Source of the DNA: REEB95 sp963785735
Lineage (GTDB): Bacteria; Pseudomonadota; Alphaproteobacteria; ATCC43930; CGMCC-115725
NCBI GenBank assembly: GCA_963785735.1
Contig: CAWAWJ010000001.1
Span: 1,550,001-1,614,000, forward strand
Direction: 5' to 3'
DNA: 64,000 nt
In this document: piece after piece, positions 27,063 through 35,576 of the stretch
Position numbering within the stretch: the first letter of the stretch is position 1
Layout: every line of letters begins with the position of its first letter
Translations under genes and position numbers: made by a program
Notes under the pieces: generated by a model
Seen by the model: only the letters and a program-made list of their open reading frames with translations
The model's database searches: none
Told to the model about the DNA's origin: nothing

Positions 27063-30000
27063 GAACGGCGCGCCGCGAAAGGATGCGGCGGAGACTGCGC
27101 GCCAAGCCGGGCCCGGTCAAGACCATGGCAAGGCGCATCTGCGTTTCCTGCGCAATTTGGCCTATGTCCTGGCGGTCATCGTGGTGTTGTGCGCCGGCGT
27201 GGCCGGCTACGGCTTGTGGATTCTGTCAAAAGGGCCGGTGTCGCTGGACCGCTTCACACCCTACCTGTCGAGCGCGCTGTCGAGCGGCCCGAACGGCGTC
27301 CGGGTCACCATCGACCGCACGGTGCTGAGTTGGGAGCCGGGTCTGCGTTTCCAGCTGGTCACCACCGGCGTCCATCTTTTCCAGCCCGACAGCGGCGCGC
27401 AGCTGACGTTCCGCGAGATGGACATGGTGCTGAGCCTTAGGGCGTTGCTGTTCGGCACCATCGCGCCGTCGCGCCTGGTTCTGACCGAGCCGCGGCTGCG
27501 GCTGCAACGAGCATCCGACGGCTCGTTCCATCTCGGATTGGCCGGCGAAGGCGGGGGAGCGGAAGGGGAAGACAAAACCGCCGAATTCTGGGGCAATCGC
27601 CTGGCCGGCGATCTCGCCGACCCGCTCAACGGCTCGGGGCCCTTCGGATATCTCAGCGAGCTCGAAATCCGCAACGCCATCCTCACCGTGGACGACCGTA
27701 CGCTGGACGTCATCTGGAACGCCCATCTCACCGATCTGTCGCTGCATCGCGACAGCGGCGGGCTCACCGGCACGCTGCAACTCGCCGCCGGCATCGGCAG
27801 CGACCAGGCGCTGATCCGCGGCGATCTCGTCTTCAAGCGTCCCGGCAACCTCGTCGTCGGATTCAATTTCGCCGATCTGAATCCGGCGCTGTTCGCGCCA
27901 GCATCGCCGGCGCTGACGCCGCTCGCGGCGGCGGATCTGCCGGTGACCGGCGTGGTCCGCATCGCGCTCGATACCGAAAAGCTCGGCATCAGCGGCGTGA
28001 CCTGCGACGTGGTGTTCGGCGCAGGCGCGATTAAAAACGCGAATCTGCCCGACGGTTCGGTGCCGGTATCCCGGGGGGCGCTCAAGGCGAGCTACGATCC
28101 GGCCGCGGGCCGCGTCACCATCGACAATTTCACGCTCGATTCCGGCGGTGCCAGCGCCGCCGCCAGCGGCACGATCGACCATGTCGGCGCGGGCCTGCTG
28201 GCCGGCGGCTGGCCGCAGGAATTCGACGTGGCGCTGCAACTGGACGTCCAGAACGTGCTGTTCGACAATTTACCCCATCGCTGGCCGGCGCGGATCGGGT
28301 CGATGACGCGAAGCTGGGTCATCAAGCACATGCATGACGGCACGGCCGACGATATGAAAGCGACCCTTGAATTCCACGCCGACCTGGCGCCGGACGCGGC
28401 GAAGCCGCTCGACGTCAGCCGTTTCGACGGCACCGCCAGCTATCACAATCTCACCGTCGAGTATTTCCCGCCGCTCGAGCCGGTGCGCGGCGTCGCCGGC
28501 ACCGCGACTTTCGACCGCACCGAAATCGATTTCATGCCGTCGAGCGGCCATGTGCTGGGCGGGCAGTACGAAAGCGGCACGGTCAAGCTGGTCAAGCTCG
28601 ACACCAACGACGAAACCGCCGATGTCGATATCAATGTCGGCGGCCCGCTGCATGACGCCCTTACCGTGCTCGATACCGAGCCGCTGGGCTACGCCAAGTC
28701 GCTGTCGCTCGACGCCGTTCACGCCGAGGGGACGTTCGAGGCGCATATGTATTTCGAGGTGCCGCTCAAACACGATCTCGACTTCGACGAGGTGGCCTAT
28801 CACGCCGAAGCCGATCTCTCGGGCGTCGCGGTGCCGCAGGCGCTGTTCAGCCAGGATCTGGGCGCCGGATCCTTCAAGATGACGCTCGACAGAACCGCCC
28901 TGAAGATCGCCGGCGACGCCGAATTGGCCGGCGTTCCGGTCAAGCTCGATTGGACCGAGAACCTGAAGAGCGGCGAACCGGTCAAGCGGCGTTATGCGCT
29001 GCGCGGGCGCATCGACGACGCCGGGCGGCAGCGCCTCGGCATCGATTATCCCTCCTATGCCATGATCCACGGTCCGGTCGGTATCGATCTCACCTACAGC
29101 CTGTCGCGCAACGGCCGGGCGCAGGCAGCTGTCACGGCCGATCTCAAGGATGCGAGCGTCGATCGCTCCGAAATCGGCTGGACCAAGGCGGCGGGCGTTC
29201 CGGCCAATGTCAAATTCGGGCTCGATTTCGCGGATGACAAGCTGACGGCGATCCGGGACGCGACGCTCGCCGGCCCGAATGCCGAAGGCGGCTTGTCGGC
29301 GAGCTTCGACAAGGACGGGCTGACGCGCCTGGATGTGCCCCGCGTCAAGGCCGGCAATACCGACGCCACGGGCTTCATCCAACGCACGCCGCAGGGCGTC
29401 CTGCATGCCTCGATTTCGGGCGCAAGCTTCGACGCGAGCGGCATATTCGACGACCTGTCGCGCTCGCCCGCGGAGGAATCCGGCGCCAAGCCGCTTGCCA
29501 TCGACGCCAAGCTCGGCCGGTTGCTGATGGGGAATAACAGCGCGGTGACCGACCTCACGGCCCGGATCGAAAGCGACGGCCCGCATTGGAAACAGGCGAG
29601 CATCGACGGGCTCTTGTCCGAGCGCCGCCGGATCACGCTGCGTTTCGGCGGCGAGTTGGGGCCGGATAAATTCCGCCTCCAGGCCGACGATTTCGGCGCC
29701 TTGCTGCGGCTGCTCGACGTGACGGACAATATCACCGGCGGCACGTTCCAGATCACCGGCAACGCGGTCGATGACAAGGGCAAGCGCGTGCTCAAGGGCG
29801 AAATCCGGGGCGCCAATTTCCTTTTGGTCAAGGCGCCGCTCTTCGCCAAGCTCTTGTCGCTATCCTCGTTCTCCGGCATCAGCGGAACGCTCAACGGCGA
29901 GGGCATCCCCTTCACCGTGCTCGAAGCCGACATCGTCTATGGCGGCGGCGCCATCGCGGTCAGCAATCTGCGCGCCTATGGCGGCGCCATCGGCGTCAAT

Positions 30001-30345
30001 GTCGACGGCAATGTCGATTACCAGGCCGGCACGCTCGACGCTTCGGGCACGCTGGTGCCCGCCAATATCCTCAATACCGTGCTGGGCAATATTCCGGTCC
30101 TCGGCAGCCTGCTGTTGGGCGGCGACAAGCAGGGCATATTCGCCGCCAATTTCCGCATCGCCGGCCCGATCAGCGATCCGCAAGTCTCGGTCAACCCGCT
30201 GAGCGCGGTGGCCCCGGGCGTGCTGCGCAAGCTGTTCTTGTTCAACGCGTGGAATCCGTCCTCAGCGCCGAAGGCCCCGGGGCCGCAAGCTCCGCCGCAA
30301 ATGCCGCCATCCGCCGATCCGGGGGCATCCGGCGGGTCGAACTAG
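27061..30345 (+). CDS. AsmA-like / DUF3971 envelope protein (YhdP-type)
   Basis: Large inner-membrane-anchored protein of 1094 residues. One N-terminal transmembrane helix (about 31-52) is followed by a very long beta-rich periplasmic region. DUF3971 spans much of the centre, and the C-terminal AsmA_2 part has SLSSFSGISGTLNGEG and GAIGVNVDGNVDYQAGTLDASG. Proteins of this group (YhdP, TamB, AsmA) form bridge-like grooves for phospholipid transport to the outer membrane. The tail is Pro-rich. ATG 27061 is adopted; GTG 27040 in the same frame would add 7 residues. Its TAG overlaps the tyrS TAG from the other strand (CTAG). Confidence 0.88.
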   Translation: MNGAPRKDAAETARQAGPGQDHGKAHLRFLRNLAYVLAVIVVLCAGVAGYGLWILSKGPVSLDRFTPYLSSALSSGPNGVRVTIDRTVLSWEPGLRFQLVTTGVHLFQPDSGAQLTFREMDMVLSLRALLFGTIAPSRLVLTEPRLRLQRASDGSFHLGLAGEGGGAEGEDKTAEFWGNRLAGDLADPLNGSGPFGYLSELEIRNAILTVDDRTLDVIWNAHLTDLSLHRDSGGLTGTLQLAAGIGSDQALIRGDLVFKRPGNLVVGFNFADLNPALFAPASPALTPLAAADLPVTGVVRIALDTEKLGISGVTCDVVFGAGAIKNANLPDGSVPVSRGALKASYDPAAGRVTIDNFTLDSGGASAAASGTIDHVGAGLLAGGWPQEFDVALQLDVQNVLFDNLPHRWPARIGSMTRSWVIKHMHDGTADDMKATLEFHADLAPDAAKPLDVSRFDGTASYHNLTVEYFPPLEPVRGVAGTATFDRTEIDFMPSSGHVLGGQYESGTVKLVKLDTNDETADVDINVGGPLHDALTVLDTEPLGYAKSLSLDAVHAEGTFEAHMYFEVPLKHDLDFDEVAYHAEADLSGVAVPQALFSQDLGAGSFKMTLDRTALKIAGDAELAGVPVKLDWTENLKSGEPVKRRYALRGRIDDAGRQRLGIDYPSYAMIHGPVGIDLTYSLSRNGRAQAAVTADLKDASVDRSEIGWTKAAGVPANVKFGLDFADDKLTAIRDATLAGPNAEGGLSASFDKDGLTRLDVPRVKAGNTDATGFIQRTPQGVLHASISGASFDASGIFDDLSRSPAEESGAKPLAIDAKLGRLLMGNNSAVTDLTARIESDGPHWKQASIDGLLSERRRITLRFGGELGPDKFRLQADDFGALLRLLDVTDNITGGTFQITGNAVDDKGKRVLKGEIRGANFLLVKAPLFAKLLSLSSFSGISGTLNGEGIPFTVLEADIVYGGGAIAVSNLRAYGGAIGVNVDGNVDYQAGTLDASGTLVPANILNTVLGNIPVLGSLLLGGDKQGIFAANFRIAGPISDPQVSVNPLSAVAPGVLRKLFLFNAWNPSSAPKAPGPQAPPQMPPSADPGASGGSN

Positions 30346-31595
30346 ACCGGCTTCACCAGCGCGTGGCGCTTCCGGCCGGCCGACAGCTTGATCACGCCTT
30401 CGGCGTTCAAGTCCTTGAGGGACAAGAGCCGCTTCTCGTCATCGACCACGTCGTCGTTGACGCGCGCGCCGCCGCCGCGGATGAGCCGCCGCGCCTCGCC
30501 CAGGCTCGGCGCCAACCCCGCCTGATGGAAATACTCGATCGCCGGATGGCCCTTGGCGAGCTGGGATTTGGGCGCTTCGATCACCTTCAGATCGCCGCCG
30601 ATGCCGCCCTCGGCGAAGACGCGCCGCGCGGTTTCGGCGGCGTCATCCGCCGCCTTGCGCCCGTGGCACAGCGCCGCCGCCTCGGTGGCGAGCGCGATCT
30701 TGGCCTGGTTGATCTCGCTGTCCTTAAGCCTCTCCAGCTTCTTGATTTCGTCGATCGGCATATCCGTGAACAGCCGGAGGAAGCGTCCGACATCGCCGTC
30801 CTCGGTGTTGCGCCAATATTGCCAGTAGTCGTAAGGGCTGAGCTTCTCGGCGTTGAGCCAGATGGCGCCTTGCGCCGTCTTGCCCATCTTCGCGCCGGAC
30901 GAGGCCGTGATCAAAGGCGACGTCAATCCGAAGAGCTCGCGGCTGTCGATGCGCCGCCCCAGCTCGATGCCCATGACGATGTTGCCCCACTGGTCGGAGC
31001 CGCCCATCTGCACCGCGCATTTGTAACGCCGCGCCAGCTCGACGAAATCATAGGCCTGCAACACCATGTAGTTGAATTCGAGGAAGGAGAGCGGCTGGTC
31101 GCGCGCCAATCGCAGCTTGACGCTGTCCATGCTCAGCATGCGGTTGACCGAGAGCAGGCTGCCATATTCGCGCAGGAACGGGATGTAGCCGAGCCGGTCG
31201 AGCCATTCGGCGTTGTCCGCCATGACGGCGTCGCCCGGTCCCGTGCCGAAGGCGAGGAATTTCTCGAAGACGCGTCTTATGCCGGCCATGTTGGACGATA
31301 TCTGCGCGTCGCTCAAAAGCTGGCGGCTTTCGTCCTTGCCCGAGGGATCGCCCACCTTGGTGGTGCCGCCGCCCATGAGGACGATGGGCTTGTTGCCGGT
31401 CTTCTGCCACAGCCTGAGCAGCATGATCTGCAAAAGACTGCCGACATGGAGGCTGTCGGCGGTACAATCGAATCCGATGTAAGCGGTCACCGGCCCGGAT
31501 GCGAGGCGCTGTTCGAGCCCCGCGCGGTCGGTGATTTGATGCAGAAAGCCGCGCTCTTCGGCGGCGGCAAGAAAGGCGGAAGGACCCTTGGCCAT
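30342..31595 (-). CDS. tyrS: tyrosyl-tRNA synthetase
   Basis: Class Ic synthetase charging tRNA-Tyr, 417 residues (TyrRS type 1, with a C-terminal S4 RNA-binding domain at about 350-410). The HIGH-equivalent is SLHVGSL near 48-54, and the KMSKS-equivalent is GAKMGKT near 232-238. QMGGSDQWGN binds tyrosine. The start ATG 31595 begins MAKGPSAF; an in-frame GTG six codons upstream is less likely. Divergent from anmK with 39 bases between starts. Confidence 0.95.
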   Translation of the reverse strand: MAKGPSAFLAAAEERGFLHQITDRAGLEQRLASGPVTAYIGFDCTADSLHVGSLLQIMLLRLWQKTGNKPIVLMGGGTTKVGDPSGKDESRQLLSDAQISSNMAGIRRVFEKFLAFGTGPGDAVMADNAEWLDRLGYIPFLREYGSLLSVNRMLSMDSVKLRLARDQPLSFLEFNYMVLQAYDFVELARRYKCAVQMGGSDQWGNIVMGIELGRRIDSRELFGLTSPLITASSGAKMGKTAQGAIWLNAEKLSPYDYWQYWRNTEDGDVGRFLRLFTDMPIDEIKKLERLKDSEINQAKIALATEAAALCHGRKAADDAAETARRVFAEGGIGGDLKVIEAPKSQLAKGHPAIEYFHQAGLAPSLGEARRLIRGGGARVNDDVVDDEKRLLSLKDLNAEGVIKLSAGRKRHALVKPV

Positions 31596-31634
31596 GGCTG
31601 TTGCGTCTAGCACACTGGCGGGCGCGCGTCAGCC

Positions 31635-32720
31635 ATGAGCGCGAATCTGACGCGCGCCATCGGGCTGATGAGCGGCACCTCGCTCGACGGCATCGACGCG
31701 GCCTCGATCGAAACCGATGGGATCGCGCTGGTCGCGGCGGGCCCGGCGCTGACCCTTCCCTATGAGCCGGAACTGCGCGCGTTGCTGCGCGGCACGCTCG
31801 GCGGCAAGGGGCCCATCGCCGAGGCCGAACATGCCATGACCCAAGCGCATGCCGCCGCGGTTCGCGCGCTGTTGTCGAAACACTCTCTGCCGAAGCCGGA
31901 TCTCATCGGCTTTCACGGCCATACCATCCTGCACCAGCCCCGCCAGGGCCGCACCTGGCAGCTGGGCGACGGGGCTCTGCTCGCCAGCCTTACCGGCATC
32001 GACGTGGTCAATGATTTCCGCGGCGCCGATGTGGCGGCGGGCGGCGAAGGCGCGCCTTTTGTTCCGCTTTATCATCGGGCGCTCGCCGCGAAACTCGAGA
32101 AACCGCTGGCGGTGCTCAATATCGGCGGCGTCGCCAACGTCACCTGGATCGGAGAAGAGGAGAACGATCTCCTCGCCTTCGACACCGGGCCCGGCAATGC
32201 GCTGATCGACGATTGGGCGATGACGCATACCGGCAAGCCGGTGGATGAGGGCGGCGCGCTGGCGCGCGCCGGCATCGCCGATGAAAAACACCTGGCGCGT
32301 TTTCTCGCTCACCCCTATTTTGCGCGCCTGCCGCCCAAATCCCTCGACCGCGACGATTTCATCGCCTTCATGCCCTTGGGCCTGTCGCCGCAAGACGGCG
32401 CCGCGACCCTCGCCGCCATGACCGTTGCCGCCGCCGCCGCGGCGCGGCGGCATTTCCCCGCGCCCGTGCGGCGTTGGCTCGTGACCGGCGGCGGGCGGCA
32501 TAATCCGGTATTGATGGAGAAACTCCGCGCGCTTCTGGGCGCTCCGGTCGCGCCGGTCGAGACCGCCGGCTGGGATGGCGATGCGCTCGAGGCCCAGGCC
32601 TTCGCCTATCTCGCGGTGCGTTCGCTGAAGGGCCTGCCCTTAAGCCTGCCCGGCACCACCGGCGTCAAAGCCCCGGTTTCGGGCGGCAAGCTCCACCGCG
32701 CGGCCGGCGCCAAGGCCTGA
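31635..32720 (+). CDS. anmK: anhydro-N-acetylmuramic acid kinase
   Basis: Peptidoglycan-recycling kinase that opens the 1,6-anhydro ring of anhMurNAc and makes MurNAc-6-phosphate. Its 361 residues start with the ATP-binding GLMSGTSLDGID at 10-21. FHGHTILHQP, VVNDFRGADVAAGGEGAP, LNIGGVANVT and DTGPGNALID follow in the family order. Convergent with rpoH, 15 bases between stops. Confidence 0.95.
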   Translation: MSANLTRAIGLMSGTSLDGIDAASIETDGIALVAAGPALTLPYEPELRALLRGTLGGKGPIAEAEHAMTQAHAAAVRALLSKHSLPKPDLIGFHGHTILHQPRQGRTWQLGDGALLASLTGIDVVNDFRGADVAAGGEGAPFVPLYHRALAAKLEKPLAVLNIGGVANVTWIGEEENDLLAFDTGPGNALIDDWAMTHTGKPVDEGGALARAGIADEKHLARFLAHPYFARLPPKSLDRDDFIAFMPLGLSPQDGAATLAAMTVAAAAAARRHFPAPVRRWLVTGGGRHNPVLMEKLRALLGAPVAPVETAGWDGDALEAQAFAYLAVRSLKGLPLSLPGTTGVKAPVSGGKLHRAAGAKA

Positions 32721-32735
32721 TTCAACCCGATATTG

Positions 32736-33624
32736 CTAGTGCAAGGCGGGGTGGTTCTGCACCGCTTTCGACTTGATCGCCTTCTGCAGCTTCTCGAAGG
32801 CGCGCACCTCGATCTGGCGCACGCGCTCGCGCGAGATGCCGTATTTCTCCGACAGATCCTCGAGCGTCGCCGGCTCGTCCTTCAGGCGGCGTTCGACCAG
32901 GATGTCGCGCTCGCGGTCGGTCAGCTGCTTCATCGCTTCGCGCAGCAGATCGCGGCGCAGTCCCAGCTCCTGGCGCTCGCCGAGCAAGCCCTCCTGGTTG
33001 GGGCTTTCGTCGACCAGCCAGTCCTGCCATTCGCCCTCGCTGTCGGACCGCATGGGCGCATTGAGCGAATTGTCCGGCGCGGCGAGGCGGCGGTTCATGT
33101 TGACCACGTCCTCTTCGGGCACGCCGAGCTCGGTGGCGATCTTGTGCGACGTTCTCGGGCGACAGATCGCCCTCCTCGATCGCCTGGATCTGGCCCTTGA
33201 GCTTGCGCAGGTTGAAGAACAGCTTCTTCTGCGCCGCGGTGGTGCCCATCTTCACCAGCGACCAGGAATGCAGGATGTATTCCTGGATCGCGGCGCGGAT
33301 CCACCACATGGCGTAGGTGGCCAGGCGGAAGCCGCGGTCGGGGTCGAAGCGCTTCACCGCCTGCATCATGCCGACATTGCCCTCGGAGATCAGCTCGGCG
33401 AGCGGCAGGCCGTAGCCGCGATAGCCCATGGCGATCTTGGCGACCAGGCGCAGATGGCTGGTGACGAGCTTATGCGCGGCGTCGCGGTCGCCATGCTCGC
33501 GCCAGCGCTTGGCCAGCATGTACTCCTCCTCCGGCTCGAGCATCGGGAATTTGCGGATCTCTTGGAGATAGCGCGAAAGATTGCCTTCGGAAGAGATCGA
33601 GGGGAGGGCGCGGACACTCGCCAT
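32736..33624 (-). pseudogene. rpoH: RNA polymerase sigma-32 factor RpoH, reading frame broken by one extra base
   Basis: The first ~158 codons read as the sigma-32 N-terminus: MASVRALPSISSEGNLSRYL, sigma-70 region 2 with TYAMWWIRAAIQEYIL, and the RpoH-box-like QKKLFFNLR. At about 33144-33145 one surplus base shifts the frame, and the protein degenerates into Arg-rich nonsense ending at 32722. In the next frame, homology resumes at once (PEEDVVNMNRRL) and runs to 32736 through region 4 (LEDLSEKYGISRERVRQIEVRAFEKLQKAI). Removing the base gives a normal 295-residue RpoH. No classical slippery site is seen. Either an assembly or sequencing error, a true mutation with a second rpoH elsewhere, or less likely recoding. 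It lies downstream of rluD, 68 bases away. Confidence 0.88.
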
Positions 33625-33663
33625 GAGCGGCGGATTCCTTTCATTCTTCGAGGGGAGACATAT

Positions 33664-33697
33664 CTTAGTGCTGCACTAGGATATTGTCTAGACTAGA
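33664..33697. promoter_or_regulatory. two inverted repeats between rluD and rpoH
   Basis: TAGTGC-T-GCACTA (33666-33678, extendable by one G:T and one C:G pair) and TCTAG-A-CTAGA (33687-33697, overlapping the rluD stop) lie in the 68-base gap before rpoH on the minus strand. They could be an operator or a weak transcription attenuator. No binding protein can be named. Confidence 0.4.
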
Positions 33698-34676
33698 TAT
33701 GCTCCAGGCTCGTTATCAACCTACTGATATCCTTAGGTAAGCGGCTCCGGAATTCCAGGTATTCGCCGTTCGCGGGGTGCCGGAACCCAAGTAAATAGGC
33801 ATGAAGCGCCTGGCGTCCAAGCGACGCGGCCGTCTTGCGCGCCTTTTCCGGCAAGGCGGCAAGGCGGCTTTGGCTCTGTTTCCCATAGGTCGCGTCGCCT
33901 ATGAGCGGGTGGCCCTTGGCCGTCATATGGACCCGGATCTGATGGGTGCGGCCGGTGGCGAGCCGGCATTCGACCAGCGCCGCCCCGGCCTTGCCGCCCT
34001 GGGCGCCGAAGGTCTTCAGCACCTTATACCGGGTCATGGCGAGCTTGCCGCGTGAGGCCACCACCGCCATTTTCTTGCGGTCGCGCGGGTTGCGGCCGAT
34101 GCGGCCGGAAATCTCGCCGCTCTTGGGCTGGGGCACACCCCAGACCACCGCCTGATAGGCGCGGGCGACTTCATGGGCAGCGAAATCGCGCGCCAGCGCG
34201 CGATGCGCCGCCTCGTTCTTGGCCACCACCATCAAGCCGCTGGTGTCCTTGTCGAGACGATGGACGATGCCCGGCCGCTTGACGCCGCCGATGCCAGAGA
34301 GGCTCGCCCCGCAATGGGCGAGGAGGGCGTTGACCAGGGTTCCGTCCAAATTGCCGGGGGCGGGATGAACCACCAGCCCGGCCGGCTTGTCGAGCACGAG
34401 GAGATGTTCATCCTCGAAGCGTATGTCGAGGTCCATCGCCTGGGGTTCGGGCGTGGCGGTTTCGGGTGGCGGCACGGCGAGGGTGAAGATTTGGCCCGGC
34501 TTGACCCGCATGGCGGGGTCGGTCACCGCCGCGCCGCCCAGGCTAACCTGCCCTGATTCCACGAGGTTTTTTAGTCGCGAGCGCGAGAATCCGGCCAGCG
34601 CCGCCGCCAGGAAACGGTCCAGCCGCTCGCCCGCGCCCTCGCTTCCAACCCGCGCTTGTAGCGTCTCGGCATTCAT
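33693..34676 (-). CDS. rluD: 23S rRNA pseudouridine synthase, RluD family
   Basis: A 327-residue RluA/RluD-family pseudouridine synthase. The N-terminal S4 domain (about 15-75, ERLDRFLAAALAGFSRSRL) is followed by the catalytic domain with Asp near 142 in PGIVHRLDKDTSGLMVVAK and RTHQIRVHM. RluD modifies positions 1911/1915/1917 of 23S rRNA. The start MNAETLQARVGSEG is chosen. The frame stays open to 35204, but that extension runs antisense through the next gene and the repeat array. Adjacency to a DUF6476-type gene supports the assignment. Confidence 0.93.
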   Translation of the reverse strand: MNAETLQARVGSEGAGERLDRFLAAALAGFSRSRLKNLVESGQVSLGGAAVTDPAMRVKPGQIFTLAVPPPETATPEPQAMDLDIRFEDEHLLVLDKPAGLVVHPAPGNLDGTLVNALLAHCGASLSGIGGVKRPGIVHRLDKDTSGLMVVAKNEAAHRALARDFAAHEVARAYQAVVWGVPQPKSGEISGRIGRNPRDRKKMAVVASRGKLAMTRYKVLKTFGAQGGKAGAALVECRLATGRTHQIRVHMTAKGHPLIGDATYGKQSQSRLAALPEKARKTAASLGRQALHAYLLGFRHPANGEYLEFRSRLPKDISRLITSLEHI

Positions 34677-34698
34677 GGCGGCTAAAGTGGACCGGAAC

Positions 34699-35007
34699 AT
34701 GCGGGCCCTCAAGCTTCTGGTGATCGTGTTGGGCGTGCTGCTGGTGGCCGGAGTGGCGGCGCTGGCGGTGGCGCTGGGCTTGCGCCTTAACCATGGCGGC
34801 AATCCTGGCGCTCTGGCGCCCGCTTCTGGCGGCGGATCGGCCACTATAACGCTGCCGCCGGGGGCCCAAATCGTCTCGACCGAGGCCTCGGGCGGCAGAC
34901 TCGTCGTCCGGATCAGCCTGATGGACGACGGCGTCGAGCTCATCATCTTCGATCTGGCCAATGGCGCGCGCATCGCCACCATCGATCTTGCGCCGCAACT
35001 GCGCTGA
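34699..35007 (+). CDS. DUF6476-like small membrane-anchored protein
   Basis: A 102-residue protein: MRALKLLVIVLGVLLVAGVA forms one N-terminal transmembrane helix. A short extracytoplasmic beta-rich part follows, with LPPGAQIVSTEASGGRLVV and IFDLANGARIATIDL. Small proteins of this shape next to rluD are common in alphaproteobacteria (DUF6476); the function is unknown. An in-frame ATG at 34675 would add eight residues and would share a CATG with the rluD start on the opposite strand. Confidence 0.75.
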   Translation: MRALKLLVIVLGVLLVAGVAALAVALGLRLNHGGNPGALAPASGGGSATITLPPGAQIVSTEASGGRLVVRISLMDDGVELIIFDLANGARIATIDLAPQLR

Positions 35008-35213
35008 GGCGCCGGACTCGCCGGGAATTTCCCCGCCGCCGCTGTCACAAAGCCGCTTTTCGTTCTGAAATTCGCTCCGCGGGGAGCAAAAATTGTCCTG
35101 CGCGGTGGAAAAAATCGCCTCGCGGGGATAAAAATCGTCTCGCGAGGAGGAAAATCGGCAACGCGGCCGGAAAAATTTACTTTTTCGTGAATTTTTTCTT
35201 GCATCGTGCGGCG
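35008..35213. other. non-coding stretch holding the A-tract repeat array
   Basis: Lies between the DUF6476-like gene and the ornithine decarboxylase leader. It is dominated by the tandem repeat described separately. The AT-rich run at 35174-35200, ending the array, is a plausible promoter zone for the leader, but no consensus -35/-10 pair stands out. Confidence 0.5.
35075..35180. repeat. five degenerate 21-22-bp tandem repeats with phased A-tracts
   Basis: Units start at about 35075, 35097, 35118, 35139 and 35160. Each has a CGCGG/CGAGG-type GC block followed by GGAxAAAAAT. The A-tracts recur every ~21 bases, that is every two helical turns, on the same face of the DNA. This suggests intrinsic curvature or an array of binding sites upstream of the ornithine decarboxylase leader. 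Confidence 0.75.
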
Positions 35214-35575
35214 ATGAGCGTATCTATCAAAGACGACGCACTCGCACGTGCCTATGGCCCATCGTGGTTATGCAACGACGTAACGCGTCCTTTTTGGCAG
35301 AGCCGGTCGTGGGGGACCGGTCCCGAGAGGGAGGTCGATATGGTTGCTTTCCAGAGCAGGGCTCCCAAGCCCTCACATGAAGCCGGTACTGGCGCCCAGA
35401 GCGGCGCCTTGGGCGGTTTTGCCGCGTCGTTGAGCGCCCAGAATTGATCCCCGCACCCGGTTTTCGGGCGGACCCTTCCTCAGAGGATGCCGGTTCCGCC
35501 TTCTCACGCTCTCTCGCCCGACTCCGTCGCGGCATTCGGCGCGAGCCTTCGCGCGCTTTGAGATAGGAATTCGAC
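35214..35575 (+). ncRNA. ornithine decarboxylase 5' leader, candidate speF-type regulatory RNA
   Basis: A ~360-base structured leader directly before an alphaproteobacterial ornithine decarboxylase, the position where the speF RNA motif is known. Visible structure: GGGACCGGTCCC (self-complementary, about 35315-35327); AGGGCT-CCCA-AGCCCT hairpin near 35357-35372; and GCGCCCAGA twice (35392-35400, 35434-35442), flanking CTTGGGCG (35408-35415), which can pair with either copy but not both. A CCCG-GTTTT-CGGG hairpin follows near 35456-35468. An open frame from ATG 35214 to TGA 35447 spans these elements and could be a leader peptide (unproven). Family match not verified by alignment. Confidence 0.5.
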
Positions 35576-35576
35576 C

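Noticed and set aside
34677..35204. N-terminal extension of rluD by 176 codons
   Set aside because: Would run antisense through the DUF6476-like gene and translate the A-tract repeats; RluD starts normally at MNAETLQARV.
35187..35447. 86-codon frame before ornithine decarboxylase as an independent gene
   Set aside because: No Shine-Dalgarno and no family; it lies in the structured leader, so at most a leader peptide.
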